Shown: piece by piece, positions 60,705 to 64,000 of the stretch
How the letters are laid out: the number at the start of each line of letters is the position of its first letter
How positions within the stretch are numbered: the first letter of the stretch is position 1
From: Sphingomonadales bacterium
Lineage (GTDB): Bacteria; Pseudomonadota; Alphaproteobacteria; Sphingomonadales; Sphingomonadaceae
Direction: 5' to 3'
DNA length: 64,000 bases
Assembly (NCBI GenBank): GCA_016714795.1
Contig: JADKCA010000001.1
Span: forward strand, 124,001 to 188,000
Notes under the pieces: model-generated
Databases searched by the model: none
What the model saw: only the letters and a program-made list of their open reading frames with translations
Told to the model about the DNA's origin: nothing
Translations under genes and position numbers: made by a program

Positions 60705-61241
60705 TTACTCAGCCACCGCAATCGACTTGGCGAGCGCGGCTGCCGCTTTGCGCAGCACGTCGAGCAGTTTTTCAACCGCAGCAGGCTCGTCAATCTGTTC
60801 GACAGCGGCGAGTTCACGCGCGAGGCGGCTGATCGCCGCTTCGAAAATCTGTCGCTCCGAATAGCTCTGTTCGGGCTGGTCTTCGGCACGGAACAGGTCT
60901 CGCACCACTTCGGCGATGGAGACGAGATCGCCCGAATTGATCTTGGCTTCATATTCCTGCGCCCGACGCGACCACATGGTGCGTTTCACCTTGGGCTTGC
61001 CCTTCAGCGTGATCATCGCTTCCAGCATCTTCTTGTCGGAAGACAATTTGCGCATCCCCACGGATTCGACCTTGTTGGTCGGCACGCGGAGGGTCATTTT
61101 CTCTTTTTCGAAGCGGAGCACATAAAGCTCCAGATGCATACCTGCGATTTCCTGCTTTTGCAGTTCGATCACCCGGCCAACGCCGTGCTTTGGATACACA
61201 ACATAATCGCCAACATCAAAACTGGGCGCTGTGGAAGCCAT
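60705..61241 (-). CDS. carD: CarD-family transcription regulator
   Basis: 178 residues. N-terminal RNA-polymerase-interacting Tudor-like domain (FDVGDYVVYPKHGVGRVIEL at 9-28) and helical DNA-binding C-domain (SRRAQEYEAKINSGDLVSIAEVVRDL). It stabilises open complexes at rRNA and housekeeping promoters in relatives. The ATG at 61241 follows AAAGG. First gene of the carD-DUF2807-pgeF string. Confidence 0.95.
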   Translation of the reverse strand: MASTAPSFDVGDYVVYPKHGVGRVIELQKQEIAGMHLELYVLRFEKEKMTLRVPTNKVESVGMRKLSSDKKMLEAMITLKGKPKVKRTMWSRRAQEYEAKINSGDLVSIAEVVRDLFRAEDQPEQSYSERQIFEAAISRLARELAAVEQIDEPAAVEKLLDVLRKAAAALAKSIAVAE

Positions 61242-61465
61242 GAATGCAGACCTTTCCTGTTTTCAACCGCACAAGGCGAGTCGTTCAGCAGCGAAAAGCT
61301 TCCCATCCTGCGCGATACTTCGCAGGTGAGGGCGTTTTCCGATGCGTGAAAGACTGCTCCTGTCTTGGTCAATTGCCGTTCATGGAACGGTAACTGACTC
61401 TGCTGTTACCATAATTTGACGGAATTGAGAAGGGGCAGGCCAGATCAGCCCCCAAAACAAGGTCG

Positions 61466-61954
61466 TTAACGTGCCCTGGCGCACCCCAATGCCGCAGCAT
61501 CCATGGCGCTGGCCGCGCCTTGCAGCGCATAGACATCAGTAAACCTGCCGCCCTTTGGCCCGGTGGTGGAGATGGACATGGATGTGGATTGCCGCATCTT
61601 GGCGATGATAAAGGCATCATGTCGCGCGCTGGGCGCCCAGGCGTCGCCCTTGCCGGGGGCCAGACGCCAGCGCTTGCTGCCAACATGCAGCATCACGTCG
61701 CGCCCATCGCCGCGATCATAGCGCAGGCGGAAATGGATCTGCCCCTTCACACCATTTTTCGGCCACCAGCTGATGGCGGCAAAGGGGCGGTGGCTGCCGC
61801 CGCTTTCGCCCTCTTCGGGCTCGGCAATGGCGTAGCAGCGCGCAGGATTGGCATCACGAAACGCGCCCCAGCCCTCAAACACGCCCAGCGAATCGCGGGC
61901 AGCGGCGGGAGTCGCGAGAACAAGAAGCAGAAATGCCGGAAATGCGCGGTTCAT
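61466..61954 (-). CDS. Exported IalB-like protein
   Basis: 162 residues with signal peptide AFPAFLLLVLATPAAAR. The core WGAFRD...PARCYAIAEP and late Cys near GCARAR match the two-cysteine pattern of Invasion-associated locus B proteins, with a beta-rich middle (VMLHVGSKRWRLAPGKG). IalB is a periplasmic protein of unclear role. It overlaps the histidine-phosphatase gene by four bases, so the two are cotranscribed. Confidence 0.65.
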   Translation of the reverse strand: MNRAFPAFLLLVLATPAAARDSLGVFEGWGAFRDANPARCYAIAEPEEGESGGSHRPFAAISWWPKNGVKGQIHFRLRYDRGDGRDVMLHVGSKRWRLAPGKGDAWAPSARHDAFIIAKMRQSTSMSISTTGPKGGRFTDVYALQGAASAMDAAALGCARAR

Positions 61955-62577
61955 TCAGCCCCGGCGAGATGAATGATCTTTTCCTCGCCGCCGCCGATCA
62001 TCACCATGCTGCCTTGCGGCAGATTGCGGGCGATGGGGGCGTTCCAGCGCGGGTCTGGCTCCAGCCCGAGCAGCAAGCCGCGCAAAACGCGGGCGGAGAT
62101 GCCGTGCATGATCACCAGCCGGTCACCGCGAATGTGCGTGGTCTCGTCAATCCAGCTCTGCAATCGCGCGGCAATCTCGTCATACCATTCGCCACCGGGC
62201 GGGCGCACGCTGAACAGGCCCGACTCCATGTCGAGAATATCGCCCTGTTCGGCCATCACATCGGCATAATAGCGCTTTTCCCACGCGCCGACGTTGATCT
62301 CTTCCAGGCGTTTGTCATGGATCGCATGGTGCCAGTTCGCTTCGATATGCTCTGCTACGATCGCCATGGTTTGAAGCGCGCGACCTGAAGGGGAGGAGAA
62401 GAGATGGAGCGCCTGATGCGTTCCCAGAAAGTTGGCCAGCGCCGATCCCATCGTGTCCGCCTGCGCGAATCCAAGCCGGGTGAGGGGGGTGTCCACCGCA
62501 TTGCCCTGCATACGCCGGGCCACGTTGAACACGGTTTCGCCATGCCGTGCGATGAAAATGCGTCCTTGAATGCTCAT
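61951..62577 (-). CDS. Histidine phosphatase (phosphoglycerate mutase-like)
   Basis: 208 residues from the ATG at 62577; an in-frame ATG at 62652 gives a longer N-terminus and is less likely. RHG motif RIFIARHGETVFNVARRMQG at 5-24 with the phospho-His in RHG, ETVFN following, and the second His in RLVIMHGISARVLRG near 165. A co-factor-independent acid/phosphoserine phosphatase type; the substrate is unknown. Transcribed into the IalB-like gene and divergent from dnaN. Confidence 0.88.
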   Translation of the reverse strand: MSIQGRIFIARHGETVFNVARRMQGNAVDTPLTRLGFAQADTMGSALANFLGTHQALHLFSSPSGRALQTMAIVAEHIEANWHHAIHDKRLEEINVGAWEKRYYADVMAEQGDILDMESGLFSVRPPGGEWYDEIAARLQSWIDETTHIRGDRLVIMHGISARVLRGLLLGLEPDPRWNAPIARNLPQGSMVMIGGGEEKIIHLAGAE

Positions 62578-62711
62578 GGCGGGGCTTTTCTCCCCAATTT
62601 TCTGGTTTGTCCAGCGTTCAGGAGCCTTGCGGGAAAACGGAATCTTCTCCATGACCGTTCCCCAAACAACGCGCGCGTGCGCATCATCACGAACAAGACC
62701 GGGGGTTGGAC

Positions 62712-63821
62712 ATGAAGGCTGTTATCGAACGGGCTGCTTTGCTGCGGAGCCTGGGCCATGTTCAATCGGTGGTTGAACGCCGCAACACCATTCCGATCCT
62801 CTCCAACGTGCTGATCGAAGCCTCTGGCGATGGCCTGCGCCTGATGGCGACCGACCTTGATCTCCAGATCAACGAAACGGTGGAAGCGCAAGTGGAGCAA
62901 TCCGGCGCGACCACGGTGTCTGCACACACTTTGTTCGACATTGCCCGCAAGCTGCCGGAAGGCTCGCAGGTTTCGCTCACCGCATCCGATGGCAAGATGC
63001 AGGTTGTTGCCGCGCGCTCGCGCTTCAATCTGCAAACGCTGCCGCGTGACGATTTTCCGGTGATTGCCGAGGGCGATCTGCCGACGCGCTTTGAACTGCC
63101 CGCCGCCACGCTGCGCCAGATCATCGACAAGACGCGCTTTGCGATCTCCACCGAGGAAACGCGTTATTATCTCAACGGCATCTTCTTCCATGTCGCCAAT
63201 GATGGCGAGCCGGTACTGAAGGCCGCCGCGACCGATGGCCACCGCCTTGCCCGCGTCACCGTGCCGCAGCCCGCGGGTGCGGAATCGATGCCGGACATCA
63301 TCGTGCCGCGCAAATGCGTGGGAGAATTGCGCAAGCTGCTCGACGAAGTGGATGGCGATGTCGGCATTTCGCTCTCTGGCAGCAAGATCCGGTTCGAGCT
63401 GGGCAATGCCGTGCTGACCTCCAAGCTGATCGACGGCACCTTCCCCGATTACAGCCGCGTCATCCCCACCGGAAATGACAAGCTGCTGCGCATCGACCCC
63501 AAGGCGCTGGTGCAAGGCGTTGACCGCGTGGCCACCATCGCCAGCGAAAAGACCCGCGCGGTCAAGATGGCGCTGGAAACAGACAAGGTCACGCTCTCCG
63601 TCACCTCGCCCGAAAACGGCACGGCGGCGGAAGAGGTCTCTGGCGAATATAGCAACGACGCGATGGAGATCGGCTTCAACGCGCGCTATCTGATGGACAT
63701 ATTGGGTCAGGTGGACAGCGACATGGTGGAAGTCCACCTCGCCGATGCCGCCGCCCCGACGCTGATCCGCGAGAATGACAAATCACCGGCGCTCTACGTC
63801 CTGATGCCGATGCGCGTTTGA
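62712..63821 (+). CDS. dnaN: DNA polymerase III beta subunit (sliding clamp)
   Basis: 369 residues from the ATG at 62712. It forms the dimeric ring that tethers Pol III to DNA. Three clamp domains are visible: N-terminal (LLRSLGHVQSVVERRNTIPIL), middle (RYYLNGIFFHVANDGEPVLKAA) and C-terminal ending VLMPMRV, the conserved M-P-M-R-(L/V) tail of the clamp partner site. It is not beside dnaA here, so the origin is probably elsewhere. Confidence 0.98.
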   Translation: MKAVIERAALLRSLGHVQSVVERRNTIPILSNVLIEASGDGLRLMATDLDLQINETVEAQVEQSGATTVSAHTLFDIARKLPEGSQVSLTASDGKMQVVAARSRFNLQTLPRDDFPVIAEGDLPTRFELPAATLRQIIDKTRFAISTEETRYYLNGIFFHVANDGEPVLKAAATDGHRLARVTVPQPAGAESMPDIIVPRKCVGELRKLLDEVDGDVGISLSGSKIRFELGNAVLTSKLIDGTFPDYSRVIPTGNDKLLRIDPKALVQGVDRVATIASEKTRAVKMALETDKVTLSVTSPENGTAAEEVSGEYSNDAMEIGFNARYLMDILGQVDSDMVEVHLADAAAPTLIRENDKSPALYVLMPMRV

Positions 63822-63874
63822 GGGGGGACAGGGCGCGCGTGACGATGGACTGTCACAAAAGAAAAGTGGCGACC

Positions 63875-64000
63875 TAACCGACAGCCGCTTTCGCAGCACC
63901 CTCCACCTTCCCGCGATCCGCCAGCATCAGCGTGCTGCTTGCCTTGGCCAGCACTTTGCCTGCGCTATCCAGCAGATGGCCTTCGAAGAAGCAGGTCGTG
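63875..64000 (-). CDS. C-terminal fragment of a PaaI-type (hotdog) thioesterase-like protein
   Basis: Open minus-strand frame from the window edge to the TAG at 63877-63875: TTCFFEGHLLDSAGKVLAKA...STLMLADRG then an Ala/Lys tail. The 'F-x-G-x-L-D-x-x-G-K-V-L-A-x-A-S-x-T' pattern is the last two strands of acyl-CoA hotdog thioesterases. Most of the gene lies beyond the window, so the assignment is tentative. Confidence 0.6.

Noticed and set aside
62578..62711. Replication origin near dnaN
   Set aside because: No DnaA boxes or AT-rich unwinding region seen and dnaA is absent, so no origin is claimed.
1..64000. CRISPR arrays, rRNA operons, complete tRNA genes, prophage
   Set aside because: No regularly spaced repeats, no rRNA or tRNA cloverleaf and no phage structural genes were recognised by eye; a covariance-model scan would be needed to exclude tRNAs fully.

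Overview
The window is a 64 kb chromosomal segment of a GC-rich alphaproteobacterium, most likely a member of the Sphingomonadales. The pointers are the CckA-RecA, FtsK-LolA and CcrM neighbourhoods, a CpaA-E/TadBC pilus locus, a two-subunit glycyl-tRNA synthetase next to pyruvate phosphate dikinase, a hemC-hemD-mitofilin-like operon, DUF1244 beside pyruvate kinase, and a GAAC-N7-GAAC SOS box. The genus cannot be fixed from this sequence alone. Almost everything is housekeeping. The only clear mobile element is one IS5-family insertion sequence at 55820-56706.

Layout. 1-4.9 kb: a truncated secreted protein, YchF, a membrane protein, an S41-type peptidase and peptidyl-tRNA hydrolase. 5-13 kb: ribosomal protein L25, a TraB/GumN protein, glyQ, glyS (frameshifted here, with two in-frame palindromic inserts) and ppdK. 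13-21.5 kb: a DUF1214/DUF1254 pair (the first frameshifted), then on the minus strand the Tad/Cpa pilus cluster cpaA-B-C-D-E-tadB-tadC, which lacks a CpaF ATPase and a pilin gene. 21.5-31.6 kb: an alpha/beta hydrolase and a DAO oxidoreductase, a YegP-like small protein, rnhA-thrB-ispH, a lipoprotein, a subtilisin-like protease, a HAD nucleotidase with dapD, and a DksA-like protein. 31.6-37 kb: mitofilin-like/hemD/hemC facing tsaD/gpsA, then an unknown protein. 37-46.6 kb: a degenerate UPF0016-like membrane protein, pyk, DUF1244, greB (with a probable N-terminal frameshift), a lytic transglycosylase, dapA-smpB-DUF2062-cckA. 46.8-54.8 kb: recA, ubiH-like, ftsK, lolA and ccrM. 54.8-56.7 kb: a lower-GC insert with a structured leader, an NYN-domain protein and the IS. 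56.8-64 kb: a GST-like protein, a thiolase, carD with a DUF2807 protein and the YfiH-family protein, an IalB-like protein, a histidine phosphatase, dnaN, and the C-terminal end of a thioesterase-like protein.

How the parts relate. The segment is rich in cell-cycle functions (CckA, CcrM, FtsK, DnaN, RecA). The control regions of ccrM and of the divergent ubiH/ftsK pair both carry clusters of GANTC (the CcrM target) plus the CtrA half-site TTAACCAT, so a CckA-CtrA/CcrM circuit may feed back on genes in this same segment. Several families of palindromic repeats are scattered between genes, and two have entered glyS in frame. Reading-frame breaks at G tracts recur in glyS and the DUF1214 gene, and possibly in gpsA and the IS transposase. 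They could be homopolymer errors in the assembly or real slippage sites, so the affected genes should not be called dead from this sequence alone.
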